A stretch of 64,000 nt of DNA from Lojkania enalia (GCA_010094045.1 ML986607.1:244588-308587); one strand, 5' to 3'; counted from the stretch's first letter, positions 9,801 through 22,916 are shown. The notes: a model not told the origin generated them from the sequence alone. Program-made: numbers and translations.

Positions 9801-11136
9801 AGCGCCGAGATGACGTACAAGCACATTCTGCAGCTTTGACGAGAAGGAGAAAGGGAGCGGAGGTGGATGAATGCAAGTGAGGTTGAGCACCAAGGCGGCA
9901 TGGACCCGAGGGAGTAGAAAAGAGTCGGCGGCGGACGAATAGGGTGGAGCGGCGGGTAGAAAATATAGATTAAATGTCCGTATTACCGCTGCTGCGGATT
10001 GCGAAGGGCCGGCTGCGATATGATATGATACTGGAGGAGGAGTGCAGCAGGAGTGCAGCGACGTGCAGTTCAGCGTGCTTGACTCGCGAGGCGTGGCTGT
10101 CTGCCCCAGTGCAAATGGGTTCGAGGGCTGCCATGCTCCCATGCCTTGCCCGTTTGGAGGTTGATTCCGTGCCACATGCAGCAACAGGAGCTTGTCATGC
10201 AGTGGATGCAGTGGTGGTGGTGCTACTGCTAGGCGACTGCGGAGAGAGAACGTCTGGCGAGGGTGTCCAAACGGGCGAAGCGCGATGCAGCGCAGACCGT
10301 GTCGAGTAGATACCTGTGTGCATTTCGGGCGGCACAGCGGGATAAGGCTGGCAGGATCGCTGGATGGGACCGCCCAGTGGACGAAGCAGAATGGACAGAT
10401 GCGCCTATCAGGCATCGCCGCGGCGGCGGGCGGTGGTGTCGGTGGGCAGATGTGGTGCAGCGCCGGTGTGATGAGTGGCAGGTAGTGCCTGCTTGGCCTG
10501 GATGGGATGGTCCACTGTCTCAAGTCCGTCTCAAGCTCTTTGGCCATTATTATTCCTCCGCTAAACTACGTCTCAATCTGCTGCCATCTCCTCTCTGTCT
10601 CTCTCTTCTCTCTCTCGAGCAACACTAATAATATACACAACAATCGAGCACCCGGCGCGGCCGTTGTGAAGTTCTGCCCTCCCGCCGTTGCAGACCAGAC
10701 GCCCTCCCCCCCGCCCGCCAACGCTTGTGCGCGCGCGCGCACCCACCGCACCAGCCCCAAGCACCTGTACCCGCACCAGCACTTCTTCTCCCCCCCAAGC
10801 AAGCGTCGGTACACCCGCCTCACCGTGTCTGCGGCCAAGCAATAAAACGCATCTTCTCCTGCTGCCCTGCCGATAGCTTCAGCAACGTTCCACCTCCACC
10901 CAACCTCAATCCGCTCTCTCGGTGCGCTCTCCCAGTTCCTGCAGTCCCTCCCACCCCCCCTCCCTAGCTGCTAACCGTGACGGGCGCGCAGCCGTCCCCA
11001 ACAAGACCCCGTCGTCTCCCGTCCTCACCGACCGACCTCTCCCCTTCTTCGCCTCGGCCGACCATCCCCAAATACCTGCCGCGAGCTTCATCGTCGAAGC
11101 GCACCCCCCCCCCCCCCCCCGGAGCCACATCCCACC
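9801..11136 (+). promoter_or_regulatory. Long upstream region and pyrimidine-rich leader of the Rac gene
   Basis: About 1.3 kb upstream of the Rac start codon. From 10550 to 11130 the plus strand is strongly C/T-rich, with a (CT)n-like stretch (10590-10620), a short alternating GC run (about 10728-10742) and a C-run of about 18 (11103-11120) directly before the start. This is typical of a long fungal 5' untranslated region of a highly expressed gene. Long open frames on both strands here are low-complexity and not credible as genes. Confidence 0.5.
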
Positions 11137-12043
<907 letters not shown>

Positions 12044-13093
12044 GCATGGTGGGGGATAAGGAAAGGTGTGTGGGGAGTATTGCTTGGTGTAGCGCAATGG
12101 ATCTGGAGCTTGAATACGTTTGGGCGATCGGAATGGTTGCTCGTATACCATTGGAGCAAAGAGAGCATGTCGCGCCTGTGGATGACTAGCGCGTCTCGTC
12201 TCATGGTCATAGCCCCCAATTCTCTGCGTTGGCTACGCAGATAGATTCATTCTAAGCTGGCGCAATAACGAGGCAGGCATCGATGTGGACCTCTTTTTTT
12301 TTTTTTTGCCTGTGCGTGTGTTGGTTGGGTTCCACATAGGATTATATCTGAGCATTGGAATTGGGCATTTTACCTTTATTTTACTTTTCTTCAGGTGTGA
12401 TTGCTTTGTAGATAGGGAGCAAGTGTGTGGTTACCTCTCTCGTTTTCATGCACCGAGGGATTTTCGGATATGGGATTTTCGGTATGCCGATAGACTTGCA
12501 TTTGTGATATTGTTATAGGCGTTGGTGCCTCTACTACAGTCCGTTCTGGCCGCCAATAACCATGCGCCTGTCTTTTTGGTGTATGTGACTATGATATCAT
12601 GATATTGTTTCTAGTAGGTAGGAAGTTTTCGAAATATGGTAATGTAGGGCACGAAAGGATTTCTGATTGCAATAGAGACGGTGGAAGGGGGTAATGGGGG
12701 AATCTTTGTATTGAATTGCTTCTTAAGTCTTGTAGATTCATATGCCTTGTAGTTTATGGAGTATATGGTGTGGGGAATGGTGGGCGAGGATAGACCTTGT
12801 GGGCTTGTAAGTGGTTTATCTTAGAGTACTCTGGATGGAGAGATTGGGTGGATAAGAGATGAGAGTTTTTTGTATTGGATTGCTCTTTAAACATCACCAA
12901 AAAAAAAAAAAATGTTCGACATACTCCGCTCTGGGCGTATACGCTGTGGTGGTTCACAGGTAGCGGCGAACCATGGATGGCCCTTGATGCTGGGCTTGGC
13001 CGGGCTTAACTTTAATCCCCCGCCACTGCAGGGATCCTTAATAAAGCTCCAGCGAAGCCCCAACGTTCAGCACAACACCCCACATCCCCCACC
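12044..13093. other. Intergenic, Rac 3' region and UBX gene promoter
   Basis: T-runs at about 12293-12306 and an A-run at about 12899-12911. GT-rich low-complexity sequence lies between them. No gene seen. Confidence 0.4.
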
Positions 13094-14735
13094 ATGTTCC
13101 ACGAAGGTACTTTGCAGAGCGGCATCAGCCTCGCCATACAGGAGCAGAAGCTCGTTGTCTGCTTCGTGCGAGGTATGTTACACTACCTAGCTTCTACAGA
13201 ATCGATGTTTCCTAACAACGTCTATTCCAGACGACAATGAGGAGAGCTCAACATGGGAGAATGATTGGCTTCAGAGCGGATGGGTACGAATAGTGTCTCC
13301 CTACGAAACCAATGACTTACATGAGTAGGTCTCTAGCCTCCTAGAACAGAAAGCTGTCGTCCTCCGACTTCAAGCTAGCACCACTGAGGCCGGCTTCCTT
13401 TCTGCCTTTTGCCCAATATCGAACATACCTACCCTCGTAGTCATACAGTACGTTGCCGGATAACTACTATGAACAATCCACTAATTCCTATATAGAAATG
13501 GGCAGCTGTGCGAACAACTCATGAGCGGCATAGGTAAGGACGAATTCATCAATCGCGTTCGGAAAGTCCTTGGCGCAAGCGCAATCCCAAGCGTCCCACA
13601 GACCTCATCCTCAACCCCTCCTCCCCAAACCATTCCCACACTCGAACCCATAGCAGCCTCCACTACTCCTCAGTCCGCTTCACCTGCGCCAGAAGAGCGC
13701 CCCCCCGTCTCGCCCATCCTCCCGCCCTCCTCGAAAGCAAAAGGGAAGCAAAAAGTAACACCACCGGACCCGAAACCGGGCCCAGCATCCGCAACTGCCG
13801 CCCAACAAGCCGCTCGCGACGCCCTCCGAAAGAAGAAACAAGAAGAAAAGGACGAACTAGCCCGCATCCAGGCCCTCATCGAAGCCGACAAAGCAGAGCG
13901 CAAGGCCCAAGCCCTCGCCCGAAAAGCTGAGCGCGAGCGCGAGCGTGAAACCCGGTCCTCGCCCGCAACCTCGCACCTGCCCGTCTCGAGTAGTAGTAAG
14001 GGGTCGTTGGCCCGCGATGTGCATTTGAACATACGGCTCTTTGACGGCCGGACGATTAGGCACGTGTTCCCGCGGACAGCAAAATTGCAGGACGACGTGC
14101 GGCCGTGGGTCGATGAGCAAGTTGTGGCAGCAGAGGAGGAGACGGGGACGAGAACGAGGCATCCGCCGTACTACTTCAAGCAGATCATGGCGCCGCTGCC
14201 GAGCCGGGAGCTCTCCGCAAAAGACGAAAGCGAGATGCTCGGAGACATTGATCTCGCGCCAAGCGCTACCCTCATTCTCATCCCCATAAAAGGCTTCACT
14301 GAGGCGTATACTGGTAGTGGGGGGGGCATTGTGGGCGGTGTGGTTGGCGGCGTGACGGGCCTGGTTGGCGGCGTCTTCGGCGCGGCGGCGAGTGCTGTGG
14401 GGTATGTTGGTAGTACACTGGGCGCAGTGGTCGGGTACGGGGCTTCCTCCCCGGAATCGCCGAGTAGTGAAGGGGCAAATCACGGTAGGACGCTTGCTGA
14501 GGAGAGGGTGGAGGCTAGCGCCTCGGGCTCGGCGTCGGGGATCAGGGTTAGGACGTTGGCGGATCAGAGGGTGGGAGAGGATAGGACCCAGCAGTTTTAT
14601 AACGGAAATCAGGTGAGTTCATACCTATAAGTTTTTTTTTTTTTTTTTTTTTTTTTTCCCTCTTTTTGGACTAGTGTGCTGATGATCTGGTAGCTGGATT
14701 TTGAGAGTCGTGATGACGAAGGGGGAAGAGGGTGA
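13094..14735 (+). CDS. UBX-domain protein with thioredoxin-like N-terminus and Gly-rich membrane segment
   Basis: Exons 13094-13172, 13231-13283, 13329-13447, 13496-14612 and 14694-14735 (1410 nt, 469 residues). Residues 1-100 are thioredoxin-like (LVVCFVRDDNEES, IPTLVVIQNGQLCEQ). A Pro/Ser/Lys linker and a charged coiled coil (about 180-240, KKKQEEKDELARIQAL) follow. The UBX domain is at about 265-350 (LNIRLFDGRTIRHVFPRTA, ATLILIPIKGF). Next comes a Gly/Val-rich stretch (IVGGVVGGVTGLVGGVFG) that could form a membrane hairpin. The last small exon replaces an immediate stop and gives NGNQLDFESRDD, the expected family tail. UBX proteins are Cdc48/p97 adaptors; the membrane-like segment suggests an ER-degradation role like mammalian UBXN4, which is inference. 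Confidence 0.88.
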
Positions 14736-15929
14736 GGCATTGGGTTTAGCGGTTTAAGCGGGGAAATTTTTTTTTTTAGTGTATGGTATGTGTATTATAG
14801 GATGTGCGATGCTGGAGTGAGAGAGTGTTGTCTTGATACATTGATCTAGAGATGTCTGGGCGGTAACAAGTAGCGAAGGATATTTATATATTTGGCACTG
14901 TACTGGTTTTTCTCGTTCTATCGCTGTTTGAAAAGGAAAAGCTGATGGGTAGTTCGCAGATTGAATATGAGGGAGGATTATGGGTTACTGTAGTGAGCGG
15001 AGCGTGGGAGAAAGGAGAGAAGGTAGGGGAGATGGGGGTTGGCATGCTGGGGATGTAGAAATTTAGTGGTTGGTGGTGATGAGGGACTAAAATGGGAGGG
15101 ATTCTTGTGAATCTGCTAGGGTTGTTGGGCTTGGATTGAATGATTGGCTGGCTTGGCGTGTGCTTGATCTGTGCCTCTTGACTTGGGATATACAGGACTG
15201 CGGTGATTTCAGCAAATTTCTTCATGGGGGTTGGAGTGTTTGGATTTCTTTGTATTGATTGGCGCTATGGATTTGCTTCTGAATATTTTCTGATGTGATT
15301 AGCATTGTTGGGTTGAGGTAGAATGGTGTTTTATGTATGCTGTAGGCGATGATTGGTTCCAATTTCTGGGTTTCTTTGTAATTGAACTCTTTGTTATTAC
15401 GAATTGTGTTTAGGATGCCATTTCTTTTTTATGCAAGGGAAGGGTAGATGTCATCCTGCAGGGCTTCTGGCGATTACGGCTCAGCATAGGGCTGTGTACT
15501 CATATCAGTCCGAAAAATTGCGGGCAGGTCAACCGCGCCTTTATTTATTGGCTAGGAATCTCGTTGGACTAAAATCTTGCAGTGGTATGTATATATTAGC
15601 GCTTGGTTTTGTTGAGTTGTCGTTGTGTTTGCGGGATTTACCTTTGGCTGATCTGAGGTTCTCAGAAAGGCTTGGAGATTTGTGTATAGCTACGGGCAAT
15701 GAAGAACAGTTGGTATCTTGCATGCAGATAAGAAAGATCATGTCTGGAGGAGCGGGAGAATAGCGAAGGGTTGGAAGGATGCTGGTTAGCTAGATACGTT
15801 AATGCGAATAACGTAGATGTGCATCTTTCAGGTATATCGCAACAAGTACGCTCGTGTTGGATATAAGAATCGCATCCAAGCCTCGCGTTCTCATCCTCTA
15901 GCACGCTGCTAACAACGAAGGCCCTAATA
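14736..15929. other. Intergenic, no credible gene
   Basis: Downstream region of the UBX gene, G/T-rich with a T-run at 14768-14778. An open stretch at 15404-15763 has no protein family character. This is the last normal-looking sequence before the decayed island. Confidence 0.4.
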
Positions 15930-16560
15930 AATAGGAGCCTCTAAGCGTCGCTTGCGACGACAATAACGGGAGTATTCAACACGCTGCCGCTCGTGAGCCA
16001 TAGGAGGCGGCTGGCCTTTAAGCAGCTTACATCGGTGGACTTATTAGGGATCCCTGTTTCTTTACTCTTACTAATAGGAAGAAGGTATGCTAGTTCAATT
16101 TTGCAGTATAGATGAGGACTAAAGGTAGGCCTCTGTTAGCGGTAATGCTGACTCCTAAGAAGTATTAACGTTACGTCTAGGCTACTGAAGGTGAAATTAA
16201 GGTAAAGAAGGCAGATGGTATAAACATAGACTTTACGAGGGAGTTAAGTGCACAGTAGTTCTGGCGTTTAACTACTCCGAAAAGTGAATACATAATATAT
16301 ATAGTAGAGGAATTAAAACTAGACTAAGATAATCTAAGGCACTGATCTAGCTTAAACCATATTAAATATCTTCTCATAAAGATTATTCCGAGCTAATATG
16401 CCTATCGCCTCTCCTTTTATTAGCCTGTGGATACAAAACTGACCTATAAGTAAATCCTGCCTATAGGCCTTAAACAGAACGGTTCCTTACTACTAAATAG
16501 AATACATATTTTATCCCCTAATCCTAATGCTGCTGATCCGAGCATGTAATATCCTCTCTT
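15930..16560. other. Degenerate TA-rich sequence, likely RIP-affected
   Basis: The stretch is full of CTA/TAG/TATA words and has stops in every frame. It looks like mutated coding or repeat DNA, but no original protein could be read. It is continuous with the HET pseudogene that follows. Confidence 0.4.
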
Positions 16561-18305
16561 AGTTTTCGTAATGATCCGGCCATCTGAAGCCGAGGCTGCC
16601 CATCGACCCTAGTTCTTATGGTGACTGCCGCGCTCTATACTATCAGCCACGATTTTGACCCTTTATGCTATATCGTTAGATGCCCCAAGGGCCTTTACGA
16701 TATGACTTGCTGCCTTATCCAGCCACTCACGATCTGGAACGTCGTGGTACGGTCTGCACTCGTGTCCTGCGGCTGCATGCAGCTGTTGCTGAGCGCCTGT
16801 ATGAACGCGATGAAGACTGTCTAGCTATCTAGATACCTGTTATTTAGATTAAAGCCTTCATTCTAGCAAATCTTATGCTAGAGCCGCTTTATTATTATGG
16901 GCGGCTGATCGACTGTCTTCTTGCTATAGAAGTCCCTAGAAAGTAATGACCGGGAGCACGCCTGGATAATGTCGATCTCGACGCTATGGGTTCGAAGCAC
17001 AAGACTATTTTTCTCCATGATCTTGAGCTTCGTGATCAAATCGCCGTGTGCGTGGTGTGGATAGATCGGCTCTACCGGGATAATACCCCTGGACTATCTC
17101 CAGTTAGGCACCCAGGATGGCAGCCTGTGTTTGTCCCTGAACCATTCATCCAGGCTTATATCTGCCTGGACTACCGTTGCGCGGCAGGAACGGAGACTAT
17201 AGCGAGGATGTTGTACTGATGCTAATATGATACAAGCTGTAGCTAGGTCTGCTCGCAATATTCGCGCCGTACTATTAATGTATATCTGCTCGACGGCCTT
17301 CGTAGAGCTAGCTACGATCGAAACGGGTCTATATCTGAGAGGGTGGGTAGAGTGAACGGAGAAGCACCCGAGGAATGCAAATATACGGTCCCTGTTATTG
17401 CTGAACTAGAGGTGGCGCGCCTGTTGGAGCTTGTATACAAAGTTGAATCGGTTTGCGTGGTAGGTGTTCTGGTCTAGCTCCACGAACTGCCAGAATAGGA
17501 AGGAGATATCTAATGTGGTGGTGCTGCGGAGATGGTAATAGCTCTTTAGCTCCTTACATACTCTAGCTAGTTTGTTCCAGTCAATCGCGGCGTTGCCCTA
17601 GATTATGGTTACTGGTGTACTGGTTCCAGGTGTACTGGTTGCCATTTCCTGTATGACCTATCTGCGTTTAAAGTATCCGCACTTTTAGTGTTTAGATTGT
17701 ACTAGTAGTACTTTTTGAAACCTTACCCACGCGCGATTAGTCAAAACCTGGAGGGCCTTCTAGTCGTCTCTAAACTGTCTTTCTAGGTCTATTGTGTTCG
17801 GATTATAAGATATGCCGTCTACGGGATGACTCTTAAGGGCATCATCAAGCTCGTGAACAAGACCAAAAGCTGACACCGCCTCTTTCGTGTCTAACCCGAG
17901 CTATGCCAAGACATGGGCTGCGTCTCAATAGACCCTATTGATAAATTGCACCTGCTGGCTTCTCTCTATCTAATCATCCTGACCCACATAGCACTGGTCA
18001 GCCTAGATCCGACGCGGCTAGTCTGGAAGGCGTAATTGACACAGGGCGGCGAAGATCGATCCCCCTCTCAGAACCACCAGTCCTTATTATTGTCACAATC
18101 GCGGATCAGAATGTTATATATAATAATTAGTGGTGCCGGATCCCCCTAGACGTACGATATTGCCTAATAATATCCCGCAGAGTCAATATAAACGACTTTA
18201 AGCATTCCTGCTAAGGGATTATCCTGTTGCCTGGGATCCAGCGTGACTATTCGGATAGTGTTATTATTCTGCAATGGTTAATAATAGTGTTAAATTCTCT
18301 CTAGA
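16560..18305 (-). pseudogene. HET-domain (heterokaryon incompatibility) gene killed by RIP-type mutation
   Basis: Reading the minus strand from 18305 downwards gives the HET plan in order, broken by stops (written *): Y*PLQNNNTIRIVTLDP, YY*AISYV*GDPAPL, RRI*ADQCYVGQDD*IERSQ, VY*DAAHVLA*LGLD, DD*KALQVLTNRAW, then *VIQEMA, TII*GNAAIDWNKLA, NNRDRIFAFLGC and a later LPSWVPNW motif. Nearly all stops are TAG where the family has Trp (TGG), plus TAA for Gln. On the plus strand TGG to TAG is CCA to CTA, and Gln CAA to TAA is also CpA to TpA, the RIP target. At least eight such stops are present. The C-terminal limit is uncertain. HET proteins trigger cell death after fusion of unlike strains; this copy cannot be functional. 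Confidence 0.85.
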
Positions 18306-19142
18306 GAGGCCTATGCAAGCTGCGACGTGAGGGTTATGTTTCTGGAGGCATTTACAACTAGAGCTAAAAGGTTTGCGATATTGAAGGCGGAGCTAGATTG
18401 ATAGCCTATTAATTCAGATTTATGTTTCAGCAGATGAGGCTCAGAATCGCGCTTTCATTATTTCAGCCTAATAGCCATATACTCTAGGAATACTGCCTTT
18501 TTGCCTTGTTTCGTGACGTGATGACTATAGAAACATACCTTACTGGCTCCCTGTGATCATTAGATATCACATCTAGTCAACCTAACTGCATGATGCTTTG
18601 TCTAAACTGATATGCTCGCCAACGCCCGGCTTATATTCTCCTATAGATGACAGTGTCGAGCTGTGTTGATTCGTTCAATAGGAAGGAGTATGGTTATACC
18701 CGTAGATACGGTTGAGCGACCTCATTGGATTGGGCTGTCGCTAACGGGATGTGCCTCAATCCGCTTTACTTAGAGCTACAAGTCGGCTTAACTATACATG
18801 CACGGCTTTGTCATAGCTATCACTCCAGCGCTTAAATTTTTCTTTTGGGCTGGTTGGAGGCACAAATTACCGCATCTCTATTAATAAGTGTAGTTGAGGC
18901 TGAAAACATAAATCCCGGTTCGCATGTCCATACATCTCACCATGTTGAACCCCTTGTAATTATAGGATTCCGTGTGTTCCAAGTCTGTTGCTCGTCGTTT
19001 GGGGGAGTTTCTCTATCTCGTCGATTCAAGTTCCACATTAAGTCTAGAAGTTTCTCCTGTCTGTTGTAGGCTGGTCCTCACGCTAGCATCACAACTACTG
19101 AACTGCCTACGTTCTCGAACCTCTTCTTATCTGGATTTTACC
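18306..19142. other. Decayed spacer between HET and RelA/SpoT pseudogenes
   Basis: Stops in all frames up to about 18840, then more ordinary sequence that probably holds the upstream region of the following RelA/SpoT-like gene. No intact gene is visible. Confidence 0.4.
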
Positions 19143-20523
19143 ATGAATGCAACGGGCAATGCCAGTCCGCGCGACGAGAAAGTCCTCACCCGTGACGAGG
19201 AAGTCCCTAGGTGCGTCGAGAATGTCCTCAAAAATTATGAAAAGTCTGACACAAGGCTATACGAGGAACTAATGAAGCTCACTATGAAAGAATGCGAGGA
19301 ATTACTGAAAAACATTAATAGAGAGACCAAAAATAAGGACAAAAATGAGAAGGACATCAGGGAGAAGGATAGAAATGAGGAGGAAAATAATGAGAAGGGC
19401 ATCAAGACAGTAGTGCAGGGCAGAACGAAGAAGTATGACTCTTTGAAGGAAAAGCTGAAAGATTTAGAAGAGGACCGCAACAAGGACCCCGAAGAGCATA
19501 AATAGTTGGAGAAGGAGCTGACAGAGCTAGAAAAGGATCCTAGCAAGGACCTCGAGGAGGGTGACTGGTTGAAGGACAGGCTGACAAAGCTGGAAAAGAA
19601 TTCCAACAAGATCCCCAAATTCAGAGACTGGGTTTCTGAGGGACACGATATTTACAAACATCCTGAGATGGGGGACCTTGCTGGGGTTCGCATTGGGCTG
19701 TATTTCCCCGACGAGATTGTTGAGGCCGTGAACGAGATTAAGAAGCGCTTCGACGTCGAATATTTCTTTGGCATGGTTATGGGTGGGCGAAATGTTACGA
19801 AAGGCAAAAATCTAGACATCTGCAAACATTTAGATGGGCAATGGCGCAACAGGAACAATAATCCCTGGAAAAACTACGGATACAAGCCGTGACAAATGGT
19901 GGTCAAATGGAAAGAGCCTCGGCGTGAGGGTCTCAAGTCGATCAGAGTAGAGATCCAGGTCGGGACGGTGGTGACACAATTTGGGCCGAGGTGCAATACA
20001 ACATCATCTACGAAAAACCCCGACAATATCCGTTCCATGCTGACAATGGAGCGAATGATGGATGCCATCAACGGTCTAGCAATCACGACCGACGTGTTGC
20101 TCAAGGAATTGACAGGAAATATGGAGGAGGCAAAGAAAGAAGCAAGCCGACAACTCTTTACGGACGGCGCTGATTTTTTAAACTGCCTCCAATCGGCGTA
20201 ATTGAGCCAGATGCGGCTAGAGGAGCGTCAATGTTGGTTTTGCGCTCAGGATAGCGATACTGCTGACCATCTAGTCAAGGCATGTAGACTGACCTGGCCG
20301 GACAATAAGGTCTAGCTCACCTTGTCCCATTGAATTCAAGAAGCTGATTAGAAAGGAAGGGTTTCTACAGCTTAATTCGAAGACGGTCCCAGATCTAAAC
20401 ATCTCTGAACTTCTACAAGCTTTGGGCTACGCCAAAAAGGAGGTTAATTCAAACTGGGGTTTAGGGCCTATGCACCTTGTTAGATGGGTCTACAACAATC
20501 ATCCTGAACATATGCTATTTTGA
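19143..20523 (+). pseudogene. RelA/SpoT nucleotidyltransferase-domain protein, broken
   Basis: From the Met at 19143 a highly charged Lys/Glu coiled coil runs to about residue 150, with two related units (LKEKLKDLEEDRNKDPEE and LEKELTELEKDPSKDLEE) separated by a TAG at 19503. The RelA/SpoT fold follows: HPEMGDLAGVRIGLYFPDE (19660-19720), a TGA inside YGYKP*QMVVKW (19890), then IRVEIQVGTVVTQ. There a one-base loss moves IWAEVQYNIIYEKP to another frame. An extra base about 40 nt later restores the first frame for SMLTMERMMDAINGLAITTD. A C-terminal segment (LLQALGYAKKEVNSNWGLG) has further stops. The family makes or breaks (p)ppGpp-type alarmones in bacteria; fungal members exist with unclear roles. 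Two stops and two frameshifts indicate a dead gene unless assembly errors explain them. Confidence 0.8.
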
Positions 20524-21980
20524 GCTTCATGGCGTAATTAACTTCCATTACTACTTGTAATTTCTAGTTTTTAAAGGTTCTATAAGGCTGTAAGTTCCCT
20601 CTGACCTAAAATACAAACGTAATCTAGGGGCGAGTTGCCCATACATGCTTGATTCATAATCCTTATTGTAAAACCTTGAACTATACTCGTAGAAGTCAAC
20701 CGCGTGGAGGCTGGTCGTAGTGGAAGGACCGCGGTAATCTACAAGGGAAGAAGTGAATCTGTGAAGGGACGACGGTGGCGGCCTCGGGACGGGACGGCCG
20801 TAGTCAAGCATGCGGAGGGCAACCATGTGCTCTTATCATATGCTGTCAGGGGCTCGTCTCACGTGTTCAGGAGCCGCGGGCTAGTACCGATTCCAGACAT
20901 TGTTGGAGATGATCTGCGATGGCGGGGTTGGTGACCGTTGTCGCTCTGCTGCGTGCCGACGCGATTTGAAGGATTGACCGAGGGCTCCATTTCTGTTGTG
21001 AGAGAGCGCAGGCAATCCGGTAGTGAATAGAGGTTTGCGATTGGACATAATTGATTGAGGAGTAGATTCGCTGATTCAACGAACGGAGGGATTCAACAAT
21101 GACTATACTCGCATTGGGAGATTTCTTTTTTTACCTTAAGAGCGGTCTTAAAGTTTGAAGCTGCTTTGGATATAGAAAAGACATCCGGTAATTTAGAAAC
21201 AGGAATATGCAATGCGAAAGCGAAACCGTGTGGTTTAGTTCCGTGACTAGGTTCTTGAGCGTGGATTTGCAGTCTGGGAGCGGTATTCTGATGGAGGCCG
21301 ATTTCGATGGTTTCGCATCGTGTATTTGGGTTTGACAGCGGCTTTGTGATTTGGTGGGGTTCCGTTGGATAGGGGTAGATATTGGTAGTTTAGTTTCGAG
21401 CACTGATGTCCGAGTGGGTTGTGCTTTCGGAAGGACATTTGGAGGGACTTTCGGTGGGACAGGGGAAGACATTGGTTGCTTGGTTTCGTGCACTTGGGCT
21501 TGGTGAATGGATTTTGGCGGCTTTCTGCGCCTTAGACTTCTTAGTCTTGGGCTTTGTAGCCTTTATCGTATCTGATATCTTCGTTGTGATTTGTTGAAAG
21601 TGGCAAGTGCTCGAAGTTGGTTTTAAAATAGAACAATAGGAAGGGCAGTGGTTGAATTGCTCCTCTGCTAGACGAGGGTATCTCATAATTTCCGCGAGTG
21701 ACAGACCACTTGTTCTTTCACTTGCTGCCGATTTGGTTCAATGACAATATTTAATGCTTTGGAAGGACTGAAGGATGTCAATGCCCTGTTCACTACTTAG
21801 GCCTAGAATTCGCATGGGTGCGAACACCTCAGGAACCTTAATTGAACCATAAATCCATAGATCCACGGGCATCTATTGAACAAACATGGACAAACCTACC
21901 CATATCCGGATACTAGTTGCATGCTGCTTTACTACAGATCACATCTGACTTCAAATTGGGCTTGAACTCAACTTATTTTT
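20524..21980. other. Intergenic, decayed; imperfect internal repeat
   Basis: No credible gene. On the minus strand at about 21390-21480 two imperfect copies read ETKQPMSSPVPPK and ETKLPISTPIQRN in one frame. This might be the relic of a Pro/Thr-rich repeat protein, but both neighbouring frames stay open, so coding is not supported. Confidence 0.35.
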
Positions 21981-22916
21981 TTACGCAGTCAACCTCTCGA
22001 TGAGCCCTTCAATCCGTCCCACGACTTTCTCGCCTAGCTCCGAGACTCGAGCGCCGTTCCGGGATCTGACAACACCCTTCTCTACTCGTCCATCCTTTGT
22101 AATCTTCATTATAGCAGTATTTCCGTTCGACCATGTGACGCTGATTTGGGTTACCGGAAGATTCGCATCAATATCCGTAATCTTCAGCGGATCCTGCCTC
22201 CCATTCCTCTCTTCATCCTCAATCCAGTCTTCCTCCTCTTCGTCTCTATCGCTCTCCTCATCGGCCCACTCGTTCAAGACCTTTCCAACAGGGTACTTCT
22301 CCATCTCCTGCTTTTCCCTCGTCTTCGCATCGGGCAAACCCGCCTCCTTTCTTAATTGATCCACAGCCACGGACCTCAAATGCCACGACACCAGCTCTCT
22401 TCTCAAAAACTTCCCAAATCTTACAAGATCTTGTTCGACGCCCTCAAACCCCTCTTTGTGCGCCACCGGCATAAACTTATTCCTCAGTAACTCGAGGGGA
22501 ATACACGGCGGTATCGTGTGCTTATGGATCTGTAGCACATTATTGTTACTCGGATCCGGTCGATTGAATAAGACATGATACGCATCAACAAATTTCCCCT
22601 GTATCGACACGTCGATTCTGATACCGAGGATGTTGCCACTGTCTACCGCATATGGATCGGGGTCTTGCACCTTGTAGGCTGTAATGCCGGCGCATGAACG
22701 GTATGTTTGTTCACAGTTGTGATTCGTGATTTTCTTGACAACTTTTGTGGCTTTGCGACGTTGGGATTCGTTTGTGACAGGGCGCTGGTCGACGCGTTGA
22801 GAGAGCTGCGGGGTGGAGAGGAGGATGTGGCTTAAGTTTGCGCGGTGGGATTGGAGGCTAGAGATTTGAGCGCGTAATTCAGCGATTTCATTGTCGAGGG
22901 CTTCGAGGGTGGCCAT
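21981..22916 (-). CDS. CENPO: Kinetochore protein CENP-O (Mcm21/Mal2 type)
   Basis: Single exon, 311 residues. Residues 1-50 form a coiled coil (LDNEIAELRAQISSLQSH), as in the COMA-complex subunit. The conserved RWD-type core begins at CEQTYRSCAGITAYKVQDPD (about 68), followed by GNILGIRIDVSIQGKFVDAY, HKHTIPPCIPLELL and FGKFLRRELVSWHLRS. A very acidic insert (about 215-240) precedes the last conserved strand (VTQISVTWSNGNTAIMKI). CENP-O works with CENP-P/Q/U at the inner kinetochore. It is divergent from the acetyl-CoA transporter gene, with starts 435 bp apart. CENP-T at 6160-7801 belongs to the same chromatin-associated network. Confidence 0.9.
   Translation of the reverse strand: MATLEALDNEIAELRAQISSLQSHRANLSHILLSTPQLSQRVDQRPVTNESQRRKATKVVKKITNHNCEQTYRSCAGITAYKVQDPDPYAVDSGNILGIRIDVSIQGKFVDAYHVLFNRPDPSNNNVLQIHKHTIPPCIPLELLRNKFMPVAHKEGFEGVEQDLVRFGKFLRRELVSWHLRSVAVDQLRKEAGLPDAKTREKQEMEKYPVGKVLNEWADEESDRDEEEEDWIEDEERNGRQDPLKITDIDANLPVTQISVTWSNGNTAIMKITKDGRVEKGVVRSRNGARVSELGEKVVGRIEGLIERLTA

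Noticed and set aside
9795..10547. 250-codon open frame on the minus strand
   Set aside because: Low-complexity Pro/Ser/His-rich translation of the upstream region of Rac; no motif, and overlapping frames on the other strand are equally open.
15404..15763. 119-codon open frame on the plus strand
   Set aside because: No domain, signal peptide or splice context; sits in a G/T-rich tail.
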